64,000 bases of DNA from Saccharopolyspora endophytica (lineage in GTDB: Bacteria; Actinomycetota; Actinomycetes; Mycobacteriales; Pseudonocardiaceae). The notes under the pieces are model-generated. The model ran no database searches. It saw only the letters and a list, made by a program, of their open reading frames with translations, and was not told where the DNA came from. The translations under genes were made by a program, and so were the position numbers. The stretch is taken from positions 496,001 through 560,000 of the forward strand of contig NZ_JAGPXE010000004.1 of NCBI RefSeq assembly GCF_018070075.1, read 5' to 3'. Below, one piece after another: positions 7,857 to 18,010 of this stretch (position 1 is the first letter of the stretch; each line of letters starts with the position of its first letter).

Positions 7857-10130
7857 GTGAGGTTAACCAGGGACAGAACGCGCGAGCCGGACAGGACGAG
7901 TCTCCGGCGGCGGATCAGGAACATTCTGATCGCCATCGTCGCGCTGTTCTTCGTGGTCGTGCTGGCCGGGTTCGCGCCCGCGTTCGTCGACGCCTTCATC
8001 GTCCGCGCGGTCGCCGTCACCGTGCAGGACACCTCGATCCCGGCCGTGCGGACCTTCGCCGCCGTGCAGTCCGAACGCCAGCTGGTCGCCCGCGCCTTCG
8101 ACGGGGAAGCCACCCCCGACACCCTCGGTCAGCGCTACGCCGTCACCGACCAGGCCATCGCCGAGCTCTCCGGCAGGCTCACCGAACTGTCCGGGAACTC
8201 CGCGACGCCGCCGGACCTCAAGGTCAAGATCGACGACGTCAACACGTTGATCGGGCGATTGCCGAAGTCCCGTCCCGACTTCCCGCTCGACCCGACCCGC
8301 AAGCGTGAAACCCTCCAGCGCTACAACGAGGTCCTCGACGCCGGTGCCGACCTCTTCGACGGGCAGGCCCGCGCCGTCGAGGACGCCAAGGCCGGGCAGG
8401 CGGGCATCACCGCCACCGAGTTCTTCCGCGCCGGTGACCAGATGGCGCAGAGCGCGCTGCTGGCGTCCCGCGGTGTGGTCACCCGGCTGCAGCCCGACGA
8501 GCAGGTCAACTTCGCGGTCCTGGTCGGCTCCTACCACGACGAGCTCGAAGAGCAGATCTCCAACGCCTCACCGCTGGTCAAGCAGCGCTACGAGGAGCTC
8601 ACCCGCTCCCAGAGCTGGAAGCAGCTGCAAGTGGTCGAGCAGGAGCTGATCGCCCACGGCCAGGTGCAGGGCGTGACGATCCAGCAGTGGCACCAGATCA
8701 GCGACCAGGTCGGCGGGCAGCTCACCGAGATCGCCGTCGAACAGGCCCGCTACGGCGCCGAGCTCGGCCTCGACAACGGCAGCGCCGCGCTGCTGCGCAC
8801 CGCGCTGTTCGCCGGCCTCGTGCTCGTCGCCACCGCCGGTGCCGCGCTGCTGATGTGGTGGTTCGCCGGACGTCACCTGGTCGCCCTGGTGCCGCAGCGA
8901 CTGGTCGAACTGCGCGACGCCGTGCGCAAGATCGCCGACGAGGACGTCCCCGAGCTGTTCCGCAGGGTGGAGCGCGGCGAGGACGTCGACGCCTCCACGT
9001 CGTTGCGCTCGCTGGACTTCGGCAAGGACGAGATCGGCGAGGTGGCGGACGCTTTCGCCGGCGCCTACCAGGTCGCCGTGCAGGAGCGCATCAAGCAGAA
9101 GCAGACGAGCGACGCGTTCACCCGCGTCGTGGTCGGCATGGCCGCGCGAGTCCAGCAGATCGTGCAGAGCGCCATGCAGATCGTCGACACCGAGGAGCGC
9201 GAAGCCGGCGAGGCCGCGCCGCGGTACCGCGCGCTGCTGGTCCTCGACAGCCTCCTGCTGCGGGCCCGCCGACTGGCGGAGAACCTGCGGCTGCTGTCGG
9301 GGAACCGACTCGCCCGCTACCACCGCGGTCCGACGCCGATGGAGGTCATCCTCGAATCGGCGCGAGCCGAGATCGAGCACTACGGGCGCATCCACACCCG
9401 CAAGCCGGGAGCCGTGGCCGTCGACGGCCAGGCCGCGCCGTACCTGATCCGCGCGCTCGCCGAGCTGATGGACAACGCCGCCAACTACAGCTCCCCGCAG
9501 GGCAAGGCCCGGGTCTGGACCGAGGAGCGCAGCGGATCGCTGGTGGTCATCATCGAGGACCGCGGTCTGGGCATGCCGGCCGAGAAGCTCGGCGAGGCCA
9601 ACACGATCCTGGGCACCGAGGCGGACTTCGCGCTCGGCAGCGTGCAGCGCCACATGCAGCTCGGCCTGCCGGTGGTCTCCAGGATCACCCAGCAGTGGAA
9701 CATCGAGGTCACCTTGGCCGCGGGCGAGTCCGGAGGCATCCGCGCCGAGGTGTCCATCCCCTCGGACCTGCTGCGCGAGACGGAGATCGAGAGGGCCGCC
9801 CCGGTGGGCGTTTCCAGCGCGCGCGGCACGCTCAGCGGCGCGACCGCGCTGCTGGCCGACCCCGTCGAGACCCGCACCCAGACGCGACCGGAACCGCCGA
9901 GGCCGCGCGCCGAGCCGGTCGAGCAGGAGCCGCTGGAGACCTCCTCGGTGGGCCTCCCGGTGCGGCGCAGGGGCGCCTCGGCGGTCGGCCGGGCCCTCGA
10001 CGAGGAGAAGAAGGCCCAGTCCGGATCCGCCAACGACAACACCGGAACCCGGCGCAGCCCGGGCGGCGGCGGGGCCATGGGCTTCGTGTCCGGACGCCAG
10101 AACCACAGCAGCGACACAGGTGAGGGGTGA
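7857..10130 (+). CDS. Conservon sensor: NIT-domain histidine-kinase-like ATPase (CvnA type)
   Basis: 757 residues. TM helix about 22-44, a large extracytoplasmic helical region resembling the nitrate/nitrite-sensing (NIT) domain (about 60-300), a second TM about 310-335, then a cytoplasmic region with a GHKL ATPase: N box 'ELMDNAANYSSP' (about 535) and G box 'EDRGLGMP' (about 567). A disordered Pro/Arg-rich tail follows. No clear H-box phosphorylation motif is seen, as is usual for conservon sensors. Conservons couple membrane sensing to a small GTPase through roadblock and DUF742 proteins. GTG start with AAGGAG at 7841-7846. Confidence 0.85.
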   Translation: MRLTRDRTREPDRTSLRRRIRNILIAIVALFFVVVLAGFAPAFVDAFIVRAVAVTVQDTSIPAVRTFAAVQSERQLVARAFDGEATPDTLGQRYAVTDQAIAELSGRLTELSGNSATPPDLKVKIDDVNTLIGRLPKSRPDFPLDPTRKRETLQRYNEVLDAGADLFDGQARAVEDAKAGQAGITATEFFRAGDQMAQSALLASRGVVTRLQPDEQVNFAVLVGSYHDELEEQISNASPLVKQRYEELTRSQSWKQLQVVEQELIAHGQVQGVTIQQWHQISDQVGGQLTEIAVEQARYGAELGLDNGSAALLRTALFAGLVLVATAGAALLMWWFAGRHLVALVPQRLVELRDAVRKIADEDVPELFRRVERGEDVDASTSLRSLDFGKDEIGEVADAFAGAYQVAVQERIKQKQTSDAFTRVVVGMAARVQQIVQSAMQIVDTEEREAGEAAPRYRALLVLDSLLLRARRLAENLRLLSGNRLARYHRGPTPMEVILESARAEIEHYGRIHTRKPGAVAVDGQAAPYLIRALAELMDNAANYSSPQGKARVWTEERSGSLVVIIEDRGLGMPAEKLGEANTILGTEADFALGSVQRHMQLGLPVVSRITQQWNIEVTLAAGESGGIRAEVSIPSDLLRETEIERAAPVGVSSARGTLSGATALLADPVETRTQTRPEPPRPRAEPVEQEPLETSSVGLPVRRRGASAVGRALDEEKKAQSGSANDNTGTRRSPGGGGAMGFVSGRQNHSSDTGEG

Positions 10131-10135
10131 ACACA

Positions 10136-10558
10136 ATGAGCGATGGCCGGGATGACTTGAGCTGGGTGCTGACCGACTTCGCACAGCGCGTCGCGGACGT
10201 GGACTGCGTCGTGCTGTGGTCGTCGGACGGATTCCCCCGCGGGGCCTCCGACGGTGTGTCCAAGGAGCAGGCGGAAGACCTCGCCGCGATGTCGGCGTCG
10301 GCGTTCAGCTCGTCGAAGCGGGTCAGCGTCATCGGTGGGGGCGGTGATCTGAGCAAGACGGTCATCGAGGGCGCGAACCGGTTCGTGATCCTCGCCCTGG
10401 CCGCCGAGCGGACCGGGATCACCGTGGTCGTCGACACCGCCGCCGACCCGCTGATCGTCAACGTCGAGCTCGACCGGTTGCTCGCGCAGGTCGGCGAGCA
10501 CCTGGTGACCGAGGGCCGCGGCGGTTCCGCGAACCCGCTGACCGGGACGAGGCCGTAA
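10136..10558 (+). CDS. Roadblock/LC7 domain protein (CvnB type)
   Basis: 140 residues forming one roadblock/LC7 fold ('LSWVLTDFAQRVADVDCVVLWSSDGFPRG'), the second gene of the conservon. In other actinobacteria such proteins act as regulators (GAP/GEF-like) of the Ras-like GTPase encoded two genes downstream. The ATG at 10136 is preferred over GTG at 10127 because GAGGGG is spaced properly for it. Spacing to the neighbours is 5 and 3 nt, so it is in one transcript with the sensor. Confidence 0.88.
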   Translation: MSDGRDDLSWVLTDFAQRVADVDCVVLWSSDGFPRGASDGVSKEQAEDLAAMSASAFSSSKRVSVIGGGGDLSKTVIEGANRFVILALAAERTGITVVVDTAADPLIVNVELDRLLAQVGEHLVTEGRGGSANPLTGTRP

Positions 10559-10561
10559 CCC

Positions 10562-10936
10562 ATGTCCGATCAGCAGAACGTCCACGCAGAGGACCCCGTC
10601 GCGGGTGTCCGGCCCTTCGTCGTGGCCGGTGCCCCCGAGAAGTCCGACCTGGACCTGGACCTGGCGACCCAGGTGGTCGCCAAGCCCGGCGGCGAGGGGC
10701 ACCGAGACCTGTCGATGAGCGACAGCGCCGCGCTGGAGCTGGCGAAGAACCCGGTCGCGATAGCGGAGGTGGCGGGGAGCCTGGGCACCCCGGTGCTGAC
10801 CGCTCGCGCCCTGGTGGGTGCGCTGCTCCGCCGGGGAGTGCTCACCCTCGACGGCGAGAGCAACCCCGAAGAAACCGTTTCCGACGCAACACTGGAATAC
10901 CTACAGGGGGTTCTGGACAGTGTTAAACAGCTTTGA
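10562..10936 (+). CDS. DUF742 protein (CvnC type)
   Basis: 124 residues. The DUF742 pattern is visible: 'VRPFVVAGAP' near the N-terminus and the winged-helix-like C-terminal part ('AEVAGSLGTPVLTARALVGALLRRGVL'). It is the third conservon component, thought to bind the membrane complex and possibly DNA. The segment between the halves is shorter than in many homologues. Its 3' end overlaps the GTPase start by 17 bp. Confidence 0.88.
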   Translation: MSDQQNVHAEDPVAGVRPFVVAGAPEKSDLDLDLATQVVAKPGGEGHRDLSMSDSAALELAKNPVAIAEVAGSLGTPVLTARALVGALLRRGVLTLDGESNPEETVSDATLEYLQGVLDSVKQL

Positions 10937-11513
10937 GCGGCCGCCGGTCAAGCTCGTCATCGCCGGTGGATACGGTTGCGGCAAGACGACACTGATCAAG
11001 AGCGTGGCGGACCCGGACCGGTACGTGCGGCTCACCGACGAGCCGATCACCGACGCCAGCGCCTCGGTGGACGCGCTCACGGGTGTTCCGGAGAAGACGA
11101 CCACGACGGTCAGCATCGACTTCGGCCGGATCAACCTCAGCAACGGCACGCCGCTGTTCCTGTTCGGAATGCCCGGCCAGTCCCGCTTCTGGTCGGTGTG
11201 GGACGACCACACCCACGGCGCGTTCGGCGCCGTGGTCGTGGCCGACACCCGCCGGCTGGACGACTGCTTCTCCAGCCTGGACTTCTACGAGGACCGCAAC
11301 ATCCCCTACGTGGTCGCGGTCAACGAGTTCGACGGCACGAAGCGCTACCAGCCCGAGGACATCGCCAACGCGCTGCAGATCGACACCGCCAAGGTCCCGG
11401 TGATCAACTTCGACGCCCGGCAGCGCGCCGACGTCAAGGACGTCCTGGCCCGGCTGCTGGAGCACGTCATGAAGCTGATGGCCACTCAGCAGACCGTCGG
11501 CGCAGGTCAGTGA
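10920..11513 (+). CDS. Ras-like ATP/GTP-binding protein (CvnD type)
   Basis: 197 residues. Walker A 'GGYGCGKTT' (about residues 14-22), a G3-like 'FGMPGQSRFW', and the G4-like 'NEFDG' (not canonical NKxD) typical of conservon GTPases. Fourth and last member of the operon, expected to cycle with the roadblock and DUF742 proteins. GTG start at 10920 with GGGGG about 9 nt upstream; it overlaps the DUF742 gene. Its last 47 bp overlap the 3' end of the convergent flavin monooxygenase gene. Confidence 0.88.
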   Translation: MLNSFERPPVKLVIAGGYGCGKTTLIKSVADPDRYVRLTDEPITDASASVDALTGVPEKTTTTVSIDFGRINLSNGTPLFLFGMPGQSRFWSVWDDHTHGAFGAVVVADTRRLDDCFSSLDFYEDRNIPYVVAVNEFDGTKRYQPEDIANALQIDTAKVPVINFDARQRADVKDVLARLLEHVMKLMATQQTVGAGQ

Positions 11514-12906
11514 GCCCGTTGTTCGGGTGAGCGTCAGCCGCCGGGCGGTCCGCACCCCGGCGGCGCTCCCGCTTGAGCCCCCGGACGTAGCTGCCGACGT
11601 CGACGTTGAGGGCGTCCTCGGGGCGCTGCGCGCCGTAGCGCTTGGCGATCCGGTCGAGGTGGCCGCGCACTTCCGCGGCCATCTCGTCGCGCCCGGGGAG
11701 CCTCGCCTCGCCGCTGATGAGGTCGCTGATCCACTCCGCCTGCAGTTCGGCGAGCCGGGTCAGCGCCCCCACCGGGCGCAGGAATCCCGCGAAGTAGAGA
11801 CCCTCGTGGCCCAGCGGCACGATCCGCTGGAACAGCGAGAGCCGGCCGTCGCCGTCGAAGGGGACCTCGTCGGGCAGCGGCAGTGACATGTCGTAGCCGG
11901 TGCAGAGGACGACCGCGTCGGCGTTCTCGGTGCTGCCGTCGGTGAAGGCGACCTGGTCGGCGGTGAACTCCCGGACGCCCGGTTTGACGGTGATCTCGCC
12001 GTGCGAGAGCCGGCTGAGCAGTTCGTCCGAGATCGTGATCGGCGCGTCCATCACCCGGTGATCGGGCTCCGGCAGGCCGTAGTCGGCGATCCGCCCGCGC
12101 GAGAGGTACAGCAGCACCTCGATGAGCTTGCGCTGCACCCGGAACGGCAGGAACGACCACCAGCGGCTGGCGGCGATCTCGTCGATCGGCAGTCCCATCA
12201 GGGTTTTCGGCACCACGTGCGCGCCCCGCCGGATCGACAGGACCGTGCGGGCCGCGACGCGGGAGAGCTCGACGGCGATGTCGCAGGCGGAGTTCCCGAA
12301 TCCCACGACCGTGACCTTCTTGCCGCGGAACGGCTCCGGGTCGGTGTAGTCCGCGGAGTGCAGCCGCCTGCCCCGGAACACCTCCGAACCGGTGATCGCC
12401 GGGTCGGGAAGCCGTGGGGCGGAGTGATAACCCGAGGCCATCACGACCTCCCGGAAGTGCCGGGTGCGCGTGCTGCCCCCGCTGCGGCTGGTGACCAGCC
12501 ATCCGCCGCCGGGCGCCGGTTCCACCTGGTGCACGTGGGTGCCGAACTCGATGCGACCGGTCAGGTCGTGCTCGTCGGCGAATCGCTCCAGGTAGGAGGC
12601 GACCTGGTCGTGGCGCGGGTAGCGCGGGAAGTCCTCGGGCACGGGGAATCCGGTGAACCCGGTGACCTTGCTGGAGGTGTTGAGGTGCAGGGACCCGTAG
12701 GCCGGGTGCGAGCTCCGCGCATCGGCAGGGCTGAAGTTCCACACCCCGCCCACGGCGTCGTCGCGTTCCAGGCCGACGAAGTCGATTCCGCGGCGATGGA
12801 GCGACCGCATCATCGCCAATCCGGAAATGCCGGCGCCGATCACGCACACATCACGGGTGTCAACCTGGGGAGATGTTTTCTTTCCACGACCGTCCACAGT
12901 GCCCAT
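11467..12906 (-). CDS. FAD-dependent monooxygenase, FMO/class B type
   Basis: 479 residues. FAD-binding 'VIGAGISGL' (about 22-30), the FMO fingerprint 'FRGRRLHSADY' (about 178-188), the NADPH-binding 'VVGFGNSACDIA' and the C-terminal 'VVLCTGYD' are all present. Such enzymes oxygenate N, S or activated C atoms using NADPH and O2. It is divergent from a prenyltransferase-like gene across a 100-bp gap, so the two may act on one substrate (for example a prenylated indole). ATG start at 12906; the C-terminus is Arg-rich and overlaps the convergent GTPase gene. Confidence 0.85.
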   Translation of the reverse strand: MGTVDGRGKKTSPQVDTRDVCVIGAGISGLAMMRSLHRRGIDFVGLERDDAVGGVWNFSPADARSSHPAYGSLHLNTSSKVTGFTGFPVPEDFPRYPRHDQVASYLERFADEHDLTGRIEFGTHVHQVEPAPGGGWLVTSRSGGSTRTRHFREVVMASGYHSAPRLPDPAITGSEVFRGRRLHSADYTDPEPFRGKKVTVVGFGNSACDIAVELSRVAARTVLSIRRGAHVVPKTLMGLPIDEIAASRWWSFLPFRVQRKLIEVLLYLSRGRIADYGLPEPDHRVMDAPITISDELLSRLSHGEITVKPGVREFTADQVAFTDGSTENADAVVLCTGYDMSLPLPDEVPFDGDGRLSLFQRIVPLGHEGLYFAGFLRPVGALTRLAELQAEWISDLISGEARLPGRDEMAAEVRGHLDRIAKRYGAQRPEDALNVDVGSYVRGLKRERRRGADRPAADAHPNNGLTDLRRRSAEWPSAS

Positions 12907-13005
12907 CGAACCCTCTCCGCGTGGAGACCATTCCCAATTCGTCGTCTGGATGAGATCGTGTTGATGTTGCTGACAGGCGCCATGCCGCGATCAAGAGTAA
13001 CCGCG

Positions 13006-14163
13006 ATGCGGAAGGTCGGGGTAGTGCCTAGTTCACGAGCGGGATCGCCATCCGTTCGCCGGTGGGGAGTCTTTCCCACGCACGGCGTGTCATTCACACA
13101 GTTCCTGACCAGCCAGTACCGAACCGTTGCCGGACATCTCGGGTTCTCGCCCTCCGATGTGGAGACCCTCGTCACAGAACTCAGCGTTGCGTTGAGCCCC
13201 TGGGGCGATCACCCGATCGGCTCTTGTCCGGAGGTTCCCTCTTTTGTTTCGGCGGACGGTTTTCCGGCCGAGATGTCCATCAGCTGGCGAGACCGGCGAC
13301 CCGAGCTCCGGATCCTCTTCGAGTCCCTCGGGGAGGACGCGACACCTGCGGGTTGCCAGCGCGCCGGGCGCGCGCTCACCGAGCGGCTGGCCGATCGGCC
13401 GGGCGTCGACCTCAGCCGCTACCACCGCGTGGAAGACCTCTTCGTCAGCGACGATCCGCGGGTGAACCGTCCCACCATCTGGCATTCGCTGGCCTGGCGC
13501 CCGGGCGAATCCACGCGGTACAAGGCGTACTTCAACCCGCAGGCGGACAGCTCGGATCCGGTCGACGTCCTGGCCAGGATGACCGAGGCGATGGCACGAC
13601 TCGGATTGGAGAGGCCGTGGAGTTCGGTTCGAATGTGGATGCCGGAGATGATGGACCGGGGAAATGAGATCGAATTCGCGGCTCTCGATTTGACCAATTC
13701 GGATAAGGCGCGGGTGAAGGTCTATTTCCGGATCACCAGTCGCGCGTGGGAAGACCTGGATTCGGTGGCCGCTCTCGCCGCCGGGCACGATTCCGAGCGG
13801 GCGGCCCGGGTGTGGCGGTCGCTGTATCACGGTCAGGACAAGGCAGAGGGCGAGGAACCGATGGTCTGCCTCGCTTTTCGCCGCGGTTCGGCGCAACCGG
13901 AGGAGGCCAACCTGTACCTCCGATTACCGGAGAACGCGGTGTCCGATGAGGACGCCGCGGAGCGCACCGCCGTCCTCATGAGACAGGAAGGCCTCGACCC
14001 GAGGCCGTACCTGTCGGCGATCAACGCTCTCGCACCCCAGCACCCGTCGACCACGACCGGCCTCCAGGACCTCCTGGCGTTCCGCACGACGTCCCCGGAC
14101 GAGGCCGCCGACATCGGCATGTACCTGCGCTTCTCCGTCTACGACCGTCCCGTCGATTCCTGA
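13006..14163 (+). CDS. Aromatic (ABBA/DMATS-type) prenyltransferase
   Basis: About 385 residues, the usual size of bacterial indole/tryptophan prenyltransferases. Family-like segments include 'LVTELSVALSPWGDHP', 'SSVRMWMPEMMDRGNEIEFAALDL' and the C-terminal 'PHP...YLRFSVY' style strand; basic and Tyr residues at strand ends ('STRYKAYFNP', 'ARVKVYFR') fit the diphosphate shield. It would transfer a dimethylallyl group to an aromatic acceptor. Bases 13000-14160 have a slightly lower GC content and more GAT/AAT codons than neighbours. Start uncertain: ATG 13006, GTG 13024 or GTG 13089. Confidence 0.75.
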   Translation: MRKVGVVPSSRAGSPSVRRWGVFPTHGVSFTQFLTSQYRTVAGHLGFSPSDVETLVTELSVALSPWGDHPIGSCPEVPSFVSADGFPAEMSISWRDRRPELRILFESLGEDATPAGCQRAGRALTERLADRPGVDLSRYHRVEDLFVSDDPRVNRPTIWHSLAWRPGESTRYKAYFNPQADSSDPVDVLARMTEAMARLGLERPWSSVRMWMPEMMDRGNEIEFAALDLTNSDKARVKVYFRITSRAWEDLDSVAALAAGHDSERAARVWRSLYHGQDKAEGEEPMVCLAFRRGSAQPEEANLYLRLPENAVSDEDAAERTAVLMRQEGLDPRPYLSAINALAPQHPSTTTGLQDLLAFRTTSPDEAADIGMYLRFSVYDRPVDS

Positions 14164-14170
14164 TCCCAAC

Positions 14171-14211
14171 GAGGAGGTGGTGGTGCTTCCCGAGGGAACC
14201 GCCACCTCCTC
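14171..14211 (+). terminator. Stem-loop terminator after the prenyltransferase
   Basis: GAGGAGGTGG (14171-14180) pairs with CCACCTCCTC (14202-14211), and the interior TTCCC/GGGAA forms a second short stem. It starts 8 nt after the prenyltransferase stop and separates it from the decarboxylase gene. No U-tract follows, as is common in high-GC actinomycetes. Confidence 0.6.
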
Positions 14212-14236
14212 CCAGGGCTCCCGTTCACGGGTGTGA

Positions 14237-15547
<1,311 letters not shown>

Positions 15548-15566
15548 CGGCGGATCTTCCCGCGAA

Positions 15567-15596
15567 CGCGAAGGGCGGCGGTGATCGCCCTTCGCG
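15567..15596. terminator. Bidirectional terminator between convergent dgdA and GH51 gene
   Basis: CGCGAAGGGCG (15567-15577) and CGCCCTTCGCG (15586-15596) form a perfect 11-bp stem with an 8-nt loop. It lies between the stops of two convergent genes (15547 and 15650), so it can serve both. Confidence 0.75.
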
Positions 15597-15649
15597 CCGG
15601 TCGAGGCGCGAGGCCTGACCGTCCCGGTGGAAGCGGGAAAGGCCCGATC

Positions 15650-17164
15650 TCAGCGTCGCAGCCGGAGGACGTTCCAGGACAGCGGTGGCAGGGTCGCGGT
15701 GAGCGCGCCGCCCTCCACCACGGCACCGTCGAGCGTCCGGGGCCGCACCCGGTCGGGTTCGGCGGCGGTGTTGCGGGCGTGACGGTCGGAATCGGCGAGG
15801 ACCCGGTGCTCCAGGACCCGCGTGCTGCCCGCCCCGCGGACGTCGGCGACCAGCTCCAGCGGCAGGTCGGTGGAGCGGTTGACCGCGAACACCACGACGG
15901 TGTCCTCGTCCTCCTGCACCGCCGTGGCGTGCAGCAGGTCGACCTCGCCGTACTGGGCGGTGTCGTGCCTGGTCGAGCGCGGTTCCACGCGCAGCACGCG
16001 GCCACGTCCGTGCCGAGCGGCGTCGGCGAACGGGAAGAATGTCGTCTGCCGCCACGCCGTCCCACCCGGCTCGGTCATGATCGGCGCGATCACGTTGACC
16101 AGCTGAGCCAGGCACGCCGCCGTGACCCGGTCGCAGTGCCGCAGCAACGTCACCAGCAGGCTGCCCACCACGACCGCGTCGGTGAGCGTGTAGTTGTCCT
16201 CCAGCAGCCGCGGCGCCACCTCCCACTCCGGCTCGGTGGCGGGATCGCGCAGGCCCCGGTACCAGACGTTCCACTCGTCGAAGGAGAGCTCCAACCGCTT
16301 GGTGCTGCGCACCTTGGCGCGCACGTGGTCGCAGGTGGCCACCACCGAGTCGATGAAGTGCTCCATGTCCTGCGCTGAGGCGAGGAAGCTGTCGACGTCC
16401 CCGCCGGACTCCTCGTAGTAGGCGTGGCAGGAGATGTGGTCGACGTGCTCGTAGGTGTGCTCCAGCACGGTGCTCTCCCACGCGGCGAACGTCGGCATGG
16501 ACGAGTTCGAGCTGCCGCAGGCCACGAGCTCCACCCCGGGGTCGACCATGCGCATCACCCGTGCCGTCTCGGCGGCGACCCGGCCGTACTCCTCGGCGGT
16601 TTTGTGCCCCATCTGCCACGGTCCGTCGAGCTCGTTGCCCAGGCACCAGAAACCGATCCGGTGCGGCTCGTCGTGACCGTGCGAGCGCCGCAGGTCCGAC
16701 CACGTGGTGCCGCCCGGGTGGTTGCAGTACTCCAGCAGCTCGCGGGCCTCCTGCGGTCCGCGCGTGCCCAGGTTCAGCGCCATCATCGGTTCCACCCCGG
16801 CGACCTCGACGAACCGCATGAACTCGTTGAGCCCGAACTCGTTGGTCTCCACGGAGCACCACGCCGGATCCAGCCTGCTCGGCCGCTCTGTCAACGGCCC
16901 GACGCCGTCCTCCCACCGGTAGCCGGACACGAAGTTGCCGCCGGGATAGCGCACCAGCGTCACGCCGAGCTCGCGCACGAGGTCCAGCACGTCCTGCCGC
17001 AGCCCGTCCTCCCGTGCCGCCGGATGCCCCGGTTCGTGGATGCCGGTGTAGACGCACCGGCCCAAGTGCTCGACGAACGAGCCGAACAAGCGCGGGTTGA
17101 CCTCGCCGACCGCGAAGGCCGGGTCGATCGTCAAGCTCGCACGCGCGCTCTCGCCGTGGGTCAT
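15650..17164 (-). CDS. Intracellular GH51 alpha-L-arabinofuranosidase
   Basis: 504 residues with no signal peptide, as in cytoplasmic GH51 enzymes. The acid/base Glu is in 'CLGNELDGPWQ' (Glu178) and the nucleophile in 'LSFDEWNVWY' (Glu297); 'NPRLFGSFVEHLGRCVYTGI' and 'VRYPGGNFVSGYRWEDGVGP' are family hallmarks. The C-terminal beta domain ends 'TLPPLSWNVLRL'. It should release arabinose from short arabino-oligosaccharides taken up by the ABC importer encoded upstream in the same operon. Start ATG 17164 with GGAGGGG a few nt upstream. Confidence 0.92.
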   Translation of the reverse strand: MTHGESARASLTIDPAFAVGEVNPRLFGSFVEHLGRCVYTGIHEPGHPAAREDGLRQDVLDLVRELGVTLVRYPGGNFVSGYRWEDGVGPLTERPSRLDPAWCSVETNEFGLNEFMRFVEVAGVEPMMALNLGTRGPQEARELLEYCNHPGGTTWSDLRRSHGHDEPHRIGFWCLGNELDGPWQMGHKTAEEYGRVAAETARVMRMVDPGVELVACGSSNSSMPTFAAWESTVLEHTYEHVDHISCHAYYEESGGDVDSFLASAQDMEHFIDSVVATCDHVRAKVRSTKRLELSFDEWNVWYRGLRDPATEPEWEVAPRLLEDNYTLTDAVVVGSLLVTLLRHCDRVTAACLAQLVNVIAPIMTEPGGTAWRQTTFFPFADAARHGRGRVLRVEPRSTRHDTAQYGEVDLLHATAVQEDEDTVVVFAVNRSTDLPLELVADVRGAGSTRVLEHRVLADSDRHARNTAAEPDRVRPRTLDGAVVEGGALTATLPPLSWNVLRLRR

Positions 17165-17179
17165 GTTCAGGTCCCCTCC

Positions 17180-18010
17180 CTATCGTCCCGCCAAACCGGT
17201 GTGCGCGACGCCGCGCACGATGTGGCGTTGGAACAGCACGAACAGCAGCAACAGCGGCAACCCGGCGATGACCACGGTCGCCATCACCTCGGCGTAGCGG
17301 ACGCCGTAGCTGCCCTGGACCGTCGCCAGCCCGACCGGCAGGGTCATCGAACCCGGGTCGGCGGTGACGATGAACGGCCACAGGAAGTTGTTCCACGTCG
17401 TGATGAACGTGAAGATCGCGACGGCCGCCAGCACCGGTCGGGACAGCGGCATGACGATGCGCCAGTAGATCCGCCAGCGGCTCGCACCGTCGACGATCGC
17501 GGCCTCTTCCAGCTCGCGCGGAACGCCGTCGAAGAACACCTTGAGGATGTAGACCATCGCGGGCAGCACCACCTGCGGGAGGATGACGCCCCACGGCGTG
17601 TCCACCATGCCGAGGAACACCATCTCGTGGAACAGCGGGACGATCAGCACCTCGGTGGGAACCAGCACTCCCGCGACGACGAACCCGAAGAGCGCCCTGC
17701 GACCGCGGAAATCCGTTCGGGAGAACCCGTAGGCGGCCATGCTGGAGAGCAGCACCACCAGCACCGTCACCGTCCCGGCGGTGAAAACGCTGTTGAACAG
17801 CCAGATCCAGATGTCGTCCGTCGCCAGTACGCTGCGGTAGGCATCGAGCGTGAACTCACTCGGCAGCCAGCGCAGCGGTACCTCGGTCGTCTCGGATTCC
17901 GGCTTCAGCGACGTCAGCAGGGTCCACGCGAACGGGAGCGACCACAGCCCCGCCAGCGCCACCGTCACGACGCCCAGAACGGCCGTGCCCCAACGGAATC
18001 GCTCGGTCAT
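17180..18010 (-). CDS. Carbohydrate ABC transporter permease (MalG type)
   Basis: 276 residues, six predicted TM helices, with the EAA loop 'EAAIVDGASRWRIYWRIVMPLSRP' that contacts the ATPase. It is the second permease of a CUT1-type sugar importer. ATG start overlaps the previous permease stop by 4 bp (ATGA). No ATP-binding subunit is encoded nearby, so it probably uses a shared MsiK-type ATPase encoded elsewhere, which is usual in actinomycetes. Confidence 0.92.
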   Translation of the reverse strand: MTERFRWGTAVLGVVTVALAGLWSLPFAWTLLTSLKPESETTEVPLRWLPSEFTLDAYRSVLATDDIWIWLFNSVFTAGTVTVLVVLLSSMAAYGFSRTDFRGRRALFGFVVAGVLVPTEVLIVPLFHEMVFLGMVDTPWGVILPQVVLPAMVYILKVFFDGVPRELEEAAIVDGASRWRIYWRIVMPLSRPVLAAVAIFTFITTWNNFLWPFIVTADPGSMTLPVGLATVQGSYGVRYAEVMATVVIAGLPLLLLFVLFQRHIVRGVAHTGLAGR

